64,000 nucleotides of DNA from Micrasema longulum (taxonomy: Eukaryota; Arthropoda; Insecta; Trichoptera; Brachycentridae), in NCBI GenBank assembly GCA_022494885.1, contig JAGVSM010002775.1, positions 30,134-94,133 on the forward strand. The letters run 5' to 3'. Under the pieces are notes generated by a model. That model saw only the letters and a program-made list of their open reading frames with translations, had not been told where the DNA came from and searched no databases. Below, one piece after another: positions 43,930 through 55,490 of this stretch. A program made the translations under genes and the position numbers. Numbering within the stretch: position 1 is the first letter of the stretch; each line of letters opens with the position of its first letter.

Positions 43930-43965
43930 ATTAACTAGCGGACCCGACAGACTATTAGTTTGGAA
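43930..43965 (+). repeat. Short repeat CTAGCGGACCCGACAGAC
   Basis: The same sequence occurs on the minus strand at about 19,655-19,680. It looks like the end of a dispersed element, but neither copy extends far enough to classify. Confidence 0.4.
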
Positions 43966-44249
43966 AAAGTCTTTTCGTTGATAAGTAGGTGCCTAGGTAA
44001 TAGTTTGCGATTAAATTCCAAAACTAAAAATTGTTAATATTCAAGTATTGAATATAAGTTTTTTTTTCTTTATTAGGGCCTACTACCAAAACTTGATAAC
44101 ATCGGCCAAAAACAAGTTACATTTATAAACATAAGAAAAACATAAACAGAAAGGAATAACAATATAGATACAAACAAAAGACAAGAAAAATATAAGTACA
44201 AGAATAACACCAAAATATCAATTGTAATAATAAACACATATCCAAACCA

Positions 44250-44570
44250 ACAAAAATTTCAACATAAATTGAAATAGGCACTAACAGAAAAACCCACCAA
44301 AACCTGAAAGTGCCTATTTAACAGAAAATAGAAACTTACAGTAAAATTAGAAGGAAGATATAACTTAATAACTAGAATAATTACAACAAAATAATCAAAA
44401 TATTAACAAACTTAATCTTATATTAATGATAAATTACAACTTTTAAAATTAAAATTAAAAATTAAACGCCGGAAGTAATAATGACAAAATATTTTACATA
44501 AACCTAAAAATGTAAGATAAATTTATTGTAAAAAAATAAAGAATTAATTTAAACATAATTATTTCAATGA
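44250..44570 (-). repeat. Dispersed repeat B, uninterrupted copy
   Basis: The reverse complement of 24,120-24,815 without the RepA insertion (AACTTACAGTAAAATTAGAA, GGAAGATATAACTT, TTTTACATAAACCTAAAAAT). The target TTTGTTAATATTTTGATTAT is present once at about 44,400-44,420. Confidence 0.7.
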
Positions 44571-44789
44571 CACAATTATTACAAATCATAAAAGGGAACA
44601 GTTCGAACTTAAAAAAATATAAACAGAATTGATCAATAAACAATTTGTACAAGAAAAAAATTGATATAAATGAATTGGAAAGGTTATAAAAAACATAAGT
44701 AAACTATCATTGCTGTGCTTTATTTATTTAGTTTTTTATTGCTTAGTTCTTGGCATGAACACTTGACAAACTTACTACTATGCTCTATT

Positions 44790-45260
44790 TTTTTATAAAT
44801 TTATTGATATCATTGTAACTTTGCTAGAATTCCACTCGTCCATGCGCTTTGTAGCTGCACGATGATTGGTTATCTAGCTTTCATATACCAACTTAAAAAT
44901 ACCTAAATTTTATAAATGGGGTCTAGAATTCCAATCGCCTATGCGCTTAGTAGCTGCAAGACGTGTTGTAATCTTACTCCTTTTTATTATTCATATTATT
45001 TTTATTTTTTTAGTATCATTAATACACTAAATTTATTTGTCAATTTTAAAAATGTGTAAATGGGGGCTAAATTTCTAACTGTCTATGCGCTCTGTAGCTG
45101 CAAGACGTCCTGTAATCTAGCTCCTATCTGTTATAATTTTTGATTGATCTTAATTGAAAACGAGGAACTAGAATCCCAACCGTCCATGCGCAATGTAGCT
45201 GCAAGACGTACTGGGATATTTATTAATTGTACAGCGCCCTTGAGGTGATTTTCACAAAAA
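44790..45260 (-). repeat. Four tandem units in the 3' region of an I-like LINE
   Basis: The motif (C/T)ATGCGC...TAGCTGCA(A/C)GA recurs at 44,841, 44,940, 45,084 and 45,185 (spacing about 99, 144 and 101 bp), each preceded by a CTAGAAT / CTAAATT block. Next to it, CAGCGCCC...AAATGGCGCTATATAA can form a stem. It lies downstream of the minus-strand RNase H fragment, so it reads as that element's 3' UTR. Confidence 0.65.
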
Positions 45261-45282
45261 TGGCGCTATATAAATTATCCAA

Positions 45283-45306
45283 CTATATATATATATATAT
45301 ATATAT
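45283..45306. repeat. (AT)n microsatellite
   Basis: About twelve uninterrupted AT units. Confidence 0.85.
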
Positions 45307-45463
45307 CAAATATTTTTTTCCTCCCCGTCATTAAATGACATGTAAAAAAAAATGTGACTAAGATCTCCAATGCCTCCACATTGGCAGGCATTGGAGTCTA
45401 AAATTTTAATTTTAAAAAGATGGGACGGAGTGCAACAGTGGCCAGATCTGATACGGCAAAAAG

Positions 45464-45841
45464 TTACAATCTTAGACCTATTGAGTTTACACGCGCTATT
45501 GTACCAAGGTTTGGAGGGAATATCAGGCTGGATATTACTATAAAAAATCCCTTTGACAATTTAGAAAAATTCCACTCCACTTTCCAAGCATCGAAATCAA
45601 CTACTCTAATCAAATTAGAAATATCTGAGAAATCCACCCGGTCGTATTTTAAATTACCAACTTCAGATCCCCAGCTTGCAAGAGAATCCGCCTTTTCATT
45701 GCCTGATATTCCAATGTGGCTTGGAATCCAGGCGAAAACAATATTTTTGGCGCATTGATATAATTTAAAAAGAGAAGCAAAAATATTACTGTTTTTGGTT
45801 GAAATCCAAAACAAAAGATTAATATTTTTCAAAAATGGCAT
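45464..45841 (-). pseudogene. RNase H domain of an I/Jockey-group LINE
   Basis: The minus-strand frame carries IVFAWIPSHIGISGNEKADS, then LASWGSEV, the C-terminal RNase H signature (W.PSH.GI.GNE.AD..A) of I-, R1- and Loner-type ORF2. The conserved H and D of this motif are present, but the upstream catalytic D/E residues and the reverse transcriptase are missing, so the copy is 5'-truncated. A small hairpin follows (CCAATGCC / GGCATTGG, about 45,367-45,394), then the 3' units above. The plus-strand ORF over the same bases is an antisense artefact. Confidence 0.8.
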
Positions 45842-46190
45842 TCTTTTTGCAAATGTAAAACTCCGTTCTTCTCGACATCAGAGGGGTGCACTTATGTAGT
45901 AATACGATTTTTTTAAATGTATTAAATGTCAATATTATTTCAGTAATACCAAAAATCCAGTAAAACTAAATAAATGGGAAGAAATTAAAAGAAATTTAAG
46001 AAAAGAATCTGATACAAAAAATAAATGCTGTTTGTAAAAATTCAAAAACAAACTTAATTTATACACAAAAAAACAACATCTTTACATTTTTTTTAAAATG
46101 CATTCTCCTCAAATGCAACCATTGTAGATAGATGAATTAAACATTTATGCTCTTAACTTAATTTTTACATATTAGATTGAAGATTTTTAT
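45842..46190. other. No gene seen
   Basis: AT-rich flank of the RNase H fragment. Confidence 0.35.
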
Positions 46191-46194
46191 ATCT

Positions 46195-46305
46195 ACGAAC
46201 ACGCGCAGCGCAAATATCTAAATTTCCCTGAAAACCGCACGTAAATCGATGTAGTCGTTTAGGGGGAGTTTAGTGACATTACACGCACAGAGGAATTATA
46301 TATAT
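46195..46305 (+). repeat. Possible RTE-type 3' end
   Basis: TAAATCGATGTAGTCGTTTA, GGGGGAGTTTAG and ACATTACACGCACAGAGG resemble the common insect ending AAATCGGTCCAGCCGTT...GAGTTTAG...ACACACA of RTE-like elements and their SINEs. Fragment only. Confidence 0.35.
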
Positions 46306-46807
46306 TAAAATTAGAAAATTATTACTAGGTAGTAAAAAAAAATATTTTAAAAACACTACAACTTAACTGCATGAAAAAACACACAAGTTTGACACAAAAT
46401 ACTTAACTAAAATTGAACAGGGAAACATGCTAACTAAAAATGCTGATATACACAAACATACCAGACAACAGCTTGTCCAACACATGCAGATAAATTTTCT
46501 CAAATATTATAGATCACTGGCAATATCAAAAGATCGTTTAATTTTTCAATTTCTTAAACCTAATATTTTTCACAACCTAATTCGTTTTTCTTGAGACAGT
46601 TACATGAAAAGAACGAATATACAGATATGTTGTTATTATCCACGTTCGTAGGTATTAGTTTTGCCTTTTATAACGCTTCCATTTTATTGGTTTTGAAGTA
46701 TTTTTTGTTTTTAAAATTAATTAAAGGTGTAACATAATTCAAATTAAAACACTTTAATATTACCACGTATTATTTATTTAAACTAATGATTATTATTTTA
46801 AAACATA

Positions 46808-47645
46808 CCAACTTCTGCCACGGGTAGATTCCATAAAATACCTTGGTGTTATCATTGATAGGAATTTGCGATGGGAGGTTCAGGTCCAGTCACTAGACTC
46901 CAGGTTGAGGAAGCTGTGCCATCTATTCTGCTCTCTGAGACATTCTGGATATTGGCACTCTCAGAAGTGTGTATTTTGCTCTGTTTCAATCCACTGCGGC
47001 CTATGGAATAGCTGGCTGAGGGGGTTGTGCGGCATCCATTTCAATTTCGAAGAAATTATTAAGAATAATATTCCGGCGCCCTCCAACATACCCGTCAGAA
47101 CAGCTGTTCCAATACATGAAGGTGCTGGATGTGAGACAACAGTACCTAAAAGAAGCACTTACACACTTCTGGTCGAACAATAAGGAGAGGTGTCAGCAAA
47201 ATGTCCGTACGAGGTTTTCCCAGAGCATGAATTATGTCATACCCAAAACCCGTATGACTTTAGCTCAGAAACGTTTCTCATTTATCGCACCGAGAGTGTT
47301 CAATATTTAGGAAGAGCGTATTAAGCTCTCAAGGACAAAAACTATTTTCAAGAAAGTAGTTACGGGCTGGATTGTCCTTAGTAGAAGAGATTTGAGTAGG
47401 AAACTCCTTGATGATTTTCCGAATGTTTGAGTTTACTGTTTACCATATTGATGTGCCATATACATATATATTTAAAAAAAAAATATTTATTATGTTTATG
47501 ATCCTATATTAGTGATGATATACTCATTTGTCTGTGTCAACTAATTGCTAGTCCCATCTCAACACAGGACTTTTAGTCCCATAGAGTTGGGACTTATGTC
47601 TCAAATAACGTACAATAAACTTATGTATGTAAATAAATAAATAAA
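46808..47645 (+). pseudogene. R1/Jockey-like LINE C-terminal fragment with 3' tail
   Basis: Pieces in several frames read RVDSIKYLGVIIDRNLRWE, LRKLCHLFCSLRH, then (shifted) VYFALFQSTAAYGIAG, VLDVRQQYLKEALT and MTLAQKRFSFIAPRVFNI. They fit the thumb and C-terminus of the same group as 8572-9410 (RIKYLGIFIDANL.., SVYYGLCNSVLAYGCVGWGG). An AAATAAATAAATAAATTA tail closes it near 47,645. Multiple frameshifts, dead. Confidence 0.75.
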
Positions 47646-47695
47646 TTACCGACCGGTTTCGAAGCTACACAAGCTTCTTCATCAAGGTATAGTTA
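47646..47695. repeat. Half of a foldback element
   Basis: ACCGACCGGTTTCGAAGCTA, then CACAAGCTTCTTCATCAAGG, matches one arm of the element at 62,662-62,822 (GGTTTCAAAGCTACACAAGC). The second arm is missing. Confidence 0.5.
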
Positions 47696-47832
47696 AGAAA
47701 CGTATTATCTTACTTCAAAAATTTTTTAGCAGTGTTTACTAAATACTAAATCTAATACAATCGATGCCGGAAAAGAAAAAGTGACAAGTAGCAACTTTAC
47801 AGAAAAATCTATTTTTCTTGTTTTATTTTTTA

Positions 47833-47955
47833 TCATCATCATCATACCCTTTCCGCACCGAATGGTGCATAGGGCACTGCATTGGTTACCAATCGCAGCG
47901 TATCTTGATCATTTTTGTTTCATGAAGGTAAGATGATCAGTCTTACGCTTCAGGT
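47833..47955 (-). mobile_element. SINE-1 3' half (minus)
   Basis: ATCATCATCATACCCTTTCC, ATGGTGCATAGGGCACTGCA, GCAGCGTATCTTGATC and AAGATGATCAGTCTTACGCT, inverted SINE-1 body and tail. The tRNA-like head is missing. Confidence 0.75.
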
Positions 47956-47989
47956 AGGTACCCCCGCAGTGTAATGCAGTATTAAATAG

Positions 47990-48445
47990 ACTTCATGGAC
48001 TCGGCAATAGTTATTCCCACGTATCTGATATATTTAGTGTAGGGTATTGTTCCTATAGAACAAACCTTTTGAACTTTTTCAAAGATGGGGAATGGTAATT
48101 ATATTTATTTATTCATGCATTTCATATACAATTTTTTGTTCACTTTGCCTAGCTGTGTGAAACAGTACTTATGATTTTCTTGTTGTTTTACTGTATAATG
48201 TTTTATTATTTAAACTTTCTACTGAATACGCTGTATAATTTTTAGGTTATTTTTTTAAATATAAATCTTGTATAATTTTTGTTGTGATTTTTTTTATTTT
48301 TTTTTATAAATCTTGTTTTTAATATTCATGTTTCTGAAAAAAAAAGAAAAATATCAAGCCAAATATGTTGATATTATAAATATTTGTAAAAGGCAGATTT
48401 GCCGTTTATGTTAATAAAATAAAATAAAAAAATAAAAATATTACG
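47990..48445 (+). repeat. Probable retroposon 3' UTR
   Basis: AT-rich DNA ending in AATAAAATAAAATAAAAAAA-type repeats near 48,430, as the LINE copies in this window do. A short frame before it (YRTNLLNFFKDGEW) is not diagnostic. Confidence 0.3.
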
Positions 48446-49020
48446 AAAACATTATTTATTTGCAGAATGCATTTATTTTTAATTTTAATAATTTTTTTTA
48501 AGAATGTGTCTATCTGTGATTTGATGTTTTGTAGTTCCTTGATATACTTGTTGTGATGTCCTTTTAAGGGTTAACAGTTTATCAAATCATTCAGGTATGC
48601 CTTTCGGAGGAATATCACAAGTAAGAAAGCACTTGCGACCTTAGAAGTCTAATAAAATATGCACTACGTCTACACAGTTGTTTGAAATAAGATTATTAAT
48701 CAAGTTTATCGACAGCTGTCATCTCACAGTTCAACATCGCATCGCGTGTATTATGTCGTTTTGTTGTACTATGTTCACTGTTGGTTAACGGGCTCAAACG
48801 AAGCACGAATTGAATTATAATTATCTATTATATAAACACTAATTGAAATCCATTAAGCACCCACCATTCAAAGTTTTATTTTATGTATTTTAAACGTGAC
48901 AGTAACATCTTTAATCAAACAATCTAGGGTCAGGGGGGGTAACAATGAGACGAAATTGATATCTTTTATATTTTATCACCAAATAATCTAGTTGAATATA
49001 TATTTTTTTAGACATAAATA
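48446..49020. other. No gene seen
   Basis: A slightly GC-richer patch (48,715-48,800) has no supported exon. A run of seven G lies near 48,935. Confidence 0.35.
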
Positions 49021-49024
49021 TATG

Positions 49025-49105
49025 TTAAAATATTACAACACAGATGAAGAACCTTTAAGAGAAGGTAATATAATATAATAGAAGGTAATGTAATATAGAA
49101 CCTGC
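49025..49105 (+). repeat. RepA short fragment
   Basis: AATATTACAACACAGATGAA and GAACCTTTAAGAGAAGGTAA, with the last block locally duplicated (GAAGGTAATATAATATAATA, then GAAGGTAATGTAATATAGAA). Confidence 0.6.
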
Positions 49106-49344
49106 AATATGTGTAATCAGAAATTAAATTGTATTGATATCAATAACATATCTTTAACTTCCTTTCAAAGTGAAATTTCCAAAAATAATTTAAGTTATTT
49201 ATTCATTTTACTTTATTTTATTTGGGATTTTTACAGCTATTACATAAACAAAATAATTAGAAAAATCTTAACAATACAATTAAAAAAATCCACTGTAAAT
49301 ATAATGACACATAATATATAAGAAAATAAGTTTAGTAATTGTAT

Positions 49345-49470
49345 TTGTGTGACGTTTGTATTCATGTGTATGTGAATGTGTGTATGCGTGGATGAATGAG
49401 GGAGAGGATACATATGTGCGTGTGGGAATGAATGAGGGAGAGGGTGCGTGTGTTTGGGTGCGTAAGTATG
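49345..49470. repeat. Degenerate GT-rich minisatellite
   Basis: GTGTGTRT-type repeats with a 14-bp duplication GAATGAGGGAGAGG about 45 bp apart. ORFs here are composition artefacts. Confidence 0.55.
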
Positions 49471-52400
49471 AAAAAATAATTGTTTAAAACTTGTAAATTG
49501 TTTAAAAAATGGTACAATAAAGAGCTTAGTAAAAAGTTAGAAACCTTTTTGTTAAAGTTCAAATGACGAAATGATATAAATTGTTTTTTTTTTAAAGTAT
49601 GTTAAATTTCAAAACCGTATTCTGAAAAAAAAAGCATTTTATATTAAAATTTAACTGATACACATCGAATGAATAATGTGCGACGAGTCCTATACAATAC
49701 AGTAGGTAACCACAAAATGCAGTAAATACGAAATAATGACAACAATAAAATAAGGTTTGACAATACGCGAACGTTCATTCAAAACGAACACACAAATGCA
49801 TATTATATGCACCTACATAATATATAAATAAGAATAACATATAAGTTTAATAGAAATGATTCGGATTATAAAATCAGGTGTCACAAACAGTTGGCCCGCA
49901 GTACGGGGATACATAATTATATTAAAAGATCTTCTCACTATAAAACTTATTTTTGTTCAGGGATAGACAGCAACGGAGAGGAGGATGCGGACAAAGACAA
50001 TTTATTACCTATGGCAGTTTTGTTATATATATTATCTAATCCGTCTCATTTTTAACCTTCTAAATGAAAGATGAGAAAATCTTATAGTTTTTTATCAAAA
50101 TTAAGTATTTTGTTTCGGTTTAAAATGCAAAACACAAATAAAAATTATTAAATTAACATTAAATTACCGAACCAACTTATTGGTTTTTTAAATACAAAAT
50201 AAAAGACAGCCTAAAGTATTCAGGTAACACGCGAGTAACAAAAAATCGAAAAGTGTAGTTATCTTCTTGTTTACCTATATGTTTGAACGGTTCATTTATT
50301 TTCTTCTGCTGTCAATACAGATCACCATTTGACCATAATCTTATTTTTTAATCTGCTGCTTCTTGTTCGCCTCTCAATGTAGTTTTTCTCCCTTGTTTAG
50401 ACAGAGGTTTACCAGAAAACCGCCTACTTAAGAGTGATTTATCAATTTTAAATTGCTAGCGTCGATCGACACTGCAAGCAATGACATACGGTGTGAGGCA
50501 TTCGCAATATAACAAAAGTTTTTTCTCCAAGTTCGAAAGATTATGTGAGGATAGTTGGGTATACTTTTACATATTTTTTAAAAGCCATCTATGGTAACAA
50601 AATGAACATTTTCATAACGGTAGTACTTATTTTATTATATTTTTATATAACTACTACTTTTTTGTTATTGTTTTGAAGTAATTATTTTTATTTTTTTGTT
50701 AATTTTCTTTTATTTAGGAAACATACGGTACAGTTACATAGTTTTATATTTTACACAGTTAGACTTAGCTCTAATGGACCAGTGAAGTTTCCATATTATA
50801 AAGTAATTAAATGTAAGGTTATTAATTAAAGTACAAAAATGAGAAGGAAAATAAACATAAATAGAAGTTGTTTAAAAATTAAAGTGAATGTGAAAAAATG
50901 AAGAAAATTTGTAAATGTAATTAAAAGTTAAGAATTTAAACAAAGAATGAAAAACATGCTTAGATGTAAAAATAAAATAAAATAATAACATTTTTTTAAA
51001 AAGGAAAAACATAAATATACGCATACATATTTTAAGGGATTCAAAGAAACGATGAGAAGAATCTTTAAAGAATCTTTAAATAAGAAAATAAATTTCGGTC
51101 AATTATGTATTGACAATAATGCTGTCTTATATTTACCCGACTTTTTTCACTGCCTCATTTATACCCTACCTGACCCTAATAATTAGCAACTTTTAAGCAA
51201 TCCTGTAAGCATTAAATACGATCTAAATATTTAGCGTGTTGCTGGCGGGCATGGCTTATAGTAGTAATGTTAGCTAACTAAAGCGACTAGGAAGCTAGTG
51301 ACGGAGTTTGGTTAAACTAAATCAGCATTCGGATTTCTGATTGATTGATTGAACGAGCGGATTGGCTTATGGCGTGAAAAAGAATCACGTTTGAGGTACG
51401 AAACTTTAAAACCAGACAAAATTTAAAAAATCTCATCTAATATCGAAATACCGGTAACGGAAAAGTCAACGTCGGGGTTTTTAATATCACGTTTTTGGTC
51501 GGATATACCGGTTTTTCGATATTATCGAAAATCGGTATCTATGCTCCACCGAAGACTGACACGTCGCTTTTGGTGCACAAATGCAGCAGAGGCGAATCGT
51601 TCAAATAAGCGATTTGCACCGCTTGCCACTATATTTGACTTTCAATAATAAGGTTTTATAGTAACTATGTTTAAAGAAAAATAAATAAACTAACATTGAT
51701 GTTTTTTGTTGATATTTCTTGATAATACTCCATAGTTAATGATTTAAAATGTGTATTTTCCACTCTGTTGTATTTCGCCATGTGTTATTTTTCCACCTTT
51801 TAAATAATAAAAGCTTTATCCCAATTTTGGTCCAAAAACTCCCAAAAATGAACTGTTTATCAAACTAGTCATAAATATTTATGTTTTCTGTCCCCTGTTA
51901 AAATACTTATTTGATCGTATCTCCAAAATATGTTAAGAATAGTATAAAAACTGTGAGTGTTGTAAACAATTCACCAGTCTTGAAGATGCCTACTTTGGCG
52001 AAAGCGCTCGTTGGTCAAAATAATAAAAAGTAAAACTACACCAAGAAGTTTCATTGATAAGTTTATTTATCATTTTATCAGAATCATTATATAAAAGAAT
52101 GGTTGTTTAATATAACTCACCACTTCCGTTTATATATTCATACAAAAAATCTATGAAGTGCGCCAAGCCTGTTCTCAGTGAGCAAAGAAACTATCCGATT
52201 ACCTCAGTTTATTCTCCATACAAAAAAGTACAGTATATGTTACATCTTTAACCCAGTTAGATTTTTTAGGACTAATACCAGGTTACCGATTACAAATTTT
52301 ATTTGAAGATTCTCTATTTGGAAACGAGTATTTCGAACATTATTATGTATCATATAGGACATGTGGCGTTCGCAGTGGCCATTTTTGGCATTATTCATTT

Positions 52401-52555
52401 TAACAGGAATCGGCCAGTGCTCAGTGTTGACATTTAAATCATAATGGAAAAATCTGCTGAATGTAGTTGTGGTATTTTTTAATAAACTTTTGAACAAGTA
52501 TTACATAAAAATAGTATAGAATAAATCTACGTATTTCGCGTGGTAAATAATAATC
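49471..52555. other. Three-kilobase gene-free AT-rich region
   Basis: No domain-bearing ORF, tRNA-like head or clear element border. A near-palindrome at 51,505-51,538 (ATACCGG...TATCGAAAATCGGTAT) and a short match to 12,028 at 51,697 are the only structured pieces. CACCAGTCTTGAAGATGCCT at about 51,970 followed by GGCGAAAGCGCTCG resembles foldback-element arms. Confidence 0.4.
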
Positions 52556-52557
52556 AA

Positions 52558-52992
52558 CAATATATTGAGTTTGTTCAAATTTTTGTAGACTAGGACTGGA
52601 TTCAACTCCCTGGGGAGCTGTTTATATTAGCATATTACAACAGAGATGAAGAACATTTAAGAGAAGGTAATAAAGAAGTCTAGGCATCTACAGGGCTTAT
52701 GACCTGTCAATGGCTGGTTTAATTGGCCACTTTACTCCCTGTGTAACATTCACCATTCTGCCCATATTTTAACTTTTATTTATGCGGATGAGATTCATCT
52801 AATTGAATTATTTCATCTACATACTAGGCAACGCCTGAAAATCTTATTTTTTCAATTTCTATACTTCTTCATGGACCAGGTGGATTTATCAACAATATTT
52901 TGAGTTTGTCCAAATGTTTGCAAACAAAGACTGGATTCAACTCCCTGGGGAGCTGTTTATATTAACATATTACAACAGAAATGAAGAACTTT
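52558..52992 (+). repeat. RepA, two head-to-tail partial units (plus)
   Basis: The first unit runs from AACAATATATTGAGTTTGTT to ACCAGGTGGATTTATC (52,883) and is followed without gap by the start of a second unit (AACAATATTTTGAGTTTGTC to ATTACAACAGAAATGAAGAAC). The first unit lacks about 60 bp around the ATTCCTTCAATTC region. Tandem joining suggests the true borders may be circularly permuted relative to the copy at 24.3 kb. Confidence 0.65.
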
Positions 52993-53805
52993 TTTAATTT
53001 TTTAACTTAAGCCTTATGTCATTCTGAATTCCAAAACAAATTTTTTTGCAATCTTCTAAAACAACCTAGTTTTCGTAGCTGAATGGAATTCGCTCTGACA
53101 TTATTTTAGAGTTATTATGTAGCATACGAGTAAAATGTCAATCCAATTATTACGTCCGTAGTTGATAAGTTGACACTCAACTTATTGCGTTGAATTTAGT
53201 TGCACAATAATATACCAGTGTATTATATAAGGTCAGGTGAGGCAAAAGTGTCATACTTTTTTGAAATTCAAATTAAACACTTTGCGTCCAGAATTTCGCC
53301 TTTTGTTATTTACCGTAGAATGAAAGTGTATTTATATTTTTTTAGGAAGCTGCTGTTTGCACCAAAACATAGTGTTATTGATAATATAAAAATCTGTAAG
53401 ACTGTTCATTTTGCAGTATCATAGCAGGGGTGCTATTATAAATTTTCTCGCAAAGATAGAGAAGAATGAAATTTGGGGATTTTATTTTTCTTGCATACTA
53501 TTACATATCATATATATTATTCATAAATGGCCGCACTGATGATTAAACGTCAAATTAATATCGAGCTATGAAATGTCTATTATAAAACTGTTTTGTAAAC
53601 GGAAAAAACGAATACGGTTTGGTTAATTCCAACTTATTACGTGTTTTGGGTAATGGTTAAGGTCGTAATAAATTTCTGAATTAAAAAAAATATTGTTTGA
53701 TTTTACATGTTTAATTATCAGTATGACCATGTATAAAGCAAAATGTCGCATGCAAAAAAATCTCCAAATTTCTTTCTTTCTTACCCTGCCATAAGATTCA
53801 CAGTT

Positions 53806-54223
53806 GAACGTAGTTATACATAAAGCAGCCAGCCATAGAAAAGTGAAACTGAGATAGTTGCCATTTTGTGAAAAGAGTGAATTATAAAATCTACACGATA
53901 GTTAGAATGTTTTTGACTTTAACAAACGATAAAGAATGAATAGATAAGTTTTTTTATAAATTACAAACAAGAATCTTATTGTGTTGTATTTCACCAGTTT
54001 AAAATATTTTAAAAGTACTACAAAGTTTTATAGTTTTGTGGGTGTTTTCTGCAAATTGAGAAATGCCGTTTTTGTGATCGACACCTTTTTCGGGAGGTGA
54101 TTAATATAGTTTTTTATATGAAAGCGGTCTGCGGAACATATAATCGACCTTACTGCACCCGAAAACATCAATATCTTATTTTCCCGAAATTGTAGACTGG
54201 CTGCTTTCTGCATAACTACGTTC
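53806..54223 (-). mobile_element. MITE family E, copy 2
   Basis: TIRs GAACGTAGTTATACATAAAG and (right, minus) GAACGTAGTTATGCAGAAAG, 418 bp, inverted relative to 3792-4202. The 67-residue ORF covering its right end simply translates the TIR. Confidence 0.7.
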
Positions 54224-54415
54224 AATTGCACCCCAGGTTATCTTCTTATATAGTCATAATATAGATATTTTTTTAACACAAATAACTAGAATAGTCGTCA
54301 ATGCAATTTGTCCCTTCAATCATTCAAATGAGCAAGAATAAGGGCTTTCGTTTTGATTAGGGGCGATTATTCCTCTTAAAAAAATAATCGTAACGCAATA
54401 GTACCAACTTTGTTT

Positions 54416-55370
54416 CAACAATATTTTGAGTTTGTCCAAATTTTTGTAGACTAGGACTGGATTCAACTCCCTGGGGAACTGTTAATATAAACATATTACA
54501 ACAGATATGAAGAACATTTTAGAGAAGGTAATATAGAAGTCTAGGCATCTACAGGGCTTATGTCCTGTCATTGGCTGGTTTTAAAAAAAATGTATATTTT
54601 TTTTTTACAATGAACATAAGAGGTGAAACAAAGTATTCAAAAAATAAATTATAATTACTTAGCAATGAAATACATATTAATAGTAAAAATAGTAAACCAA
54701 AAATCCCACAAAGGCATGGCCTGTTCGTGGGTATACAAGAAAATGACAATAATTTTTTGCTCATATAATAAATAGGCAGTTGTAATTTTTGTGTAACATA
54801 AGAAATAGAAAATAAAATATTCTGTAAAAGATTATATGGTATTTTTTTATAGTAATTAAAAAAGGAAATAAAAAATATTTTTAAAAAAACTAAAATATTC
54901 CTTATTATTTTAAGTGGCCGCTTTACACACTGTGTAACATTTACTATTCTGCCCATATTTGAACATCTATACTCCTTCAATTCTTTCACCTGTTGATGTT
55001 TCCGAGGTTGAAGAGCTGAAACCTTTATTTATAGGGGTGAGATTCATCTAATTGAATTACTTCACCTACATACCTATTAGTCAACGCCCGAAAATTGTAT
55101 TTTTTCAATCTCTATACTTCTTCATGGACCAGGTGGATTTATCAACAATATTTTGAGTTTTTCCAAATTTTTGTAGACATGGACTGGATTCAAGAATTGA
55201 AGGAATATAGATGTTCAAATATGGGCAGAATGGTAAATGTTACTAATTGTACAAAGTGGCCACTTAAACCAGCCAATGCCAGCTCATAAGCCCTGTAAAT
55301 GCCCAGACTCCCATATTCCCTTCTCTAAATTTTTCTTCATCTCTGTTGTATTATGTTAACTTTGTTTCGA
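54416..55370. repeat. RepA inverted pair with an internal insertion
   Basis: A plus-orientation unit (54,416-54,581 and 54,913-55,135) is split by about 330 bp of A/T-rich DNA flanked by TTTTAA on both sides. A new plus-orientation start (55,140-55,190) then switches directly into a minus-orientation core (55,192-55,368, AAGTGGCCACTTAAACCAGC to TTCATCTCTGTTG). The ORFs here cross these junctions and are not genes. Confidence 0.65.
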
Positions 55371-55490
55371 TTCTGGAACAACGACGCATCTCTTTGTCCG
55401 ACCGACGGAGCAAAAAGGCCCTTATTTTTAAAAATTTAAATAGGCGTTTGTTTCTCTTGCCCCATACGTACTTTTGCCCCACCTGACCTT

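Larger units (their letters stand above)
53229..55490. mobile_element. 2.26-kb span bounded by AAGGTCAGGTGRGGCAAAAG inverted repeats
   Basis: Left AAGGTCAGGTGAGGCAAAAG and right (minus) AAGGTCAGGTGGGGCAAAAG differ at one base. The interior holds MITE E copy 2 and several RepA units, so the original element was probably only several hundred base pairs. No transposase recognised. Class unknown. Confidence 0.5.

Noticed and set aside
45420..45758. 112-residue plus-strand ORF
   Set aside because: Antisense to the RNase H motif WIPSHIGISGNEKAD, which is the real coding signal.
46961..47158. Minus-strand 65-residue ORF
   Set aside because: Antisense to the frameshifted R1-like LINE fragment.
54558..54989. 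143-residue minus-strand ORF, one of the longer frames in the window
   Set aside because: It crosses the junctions between RepA and an AT-rich insertion, is dominated by F, I, L, N, Y and K, and is not present in other RepA copies.
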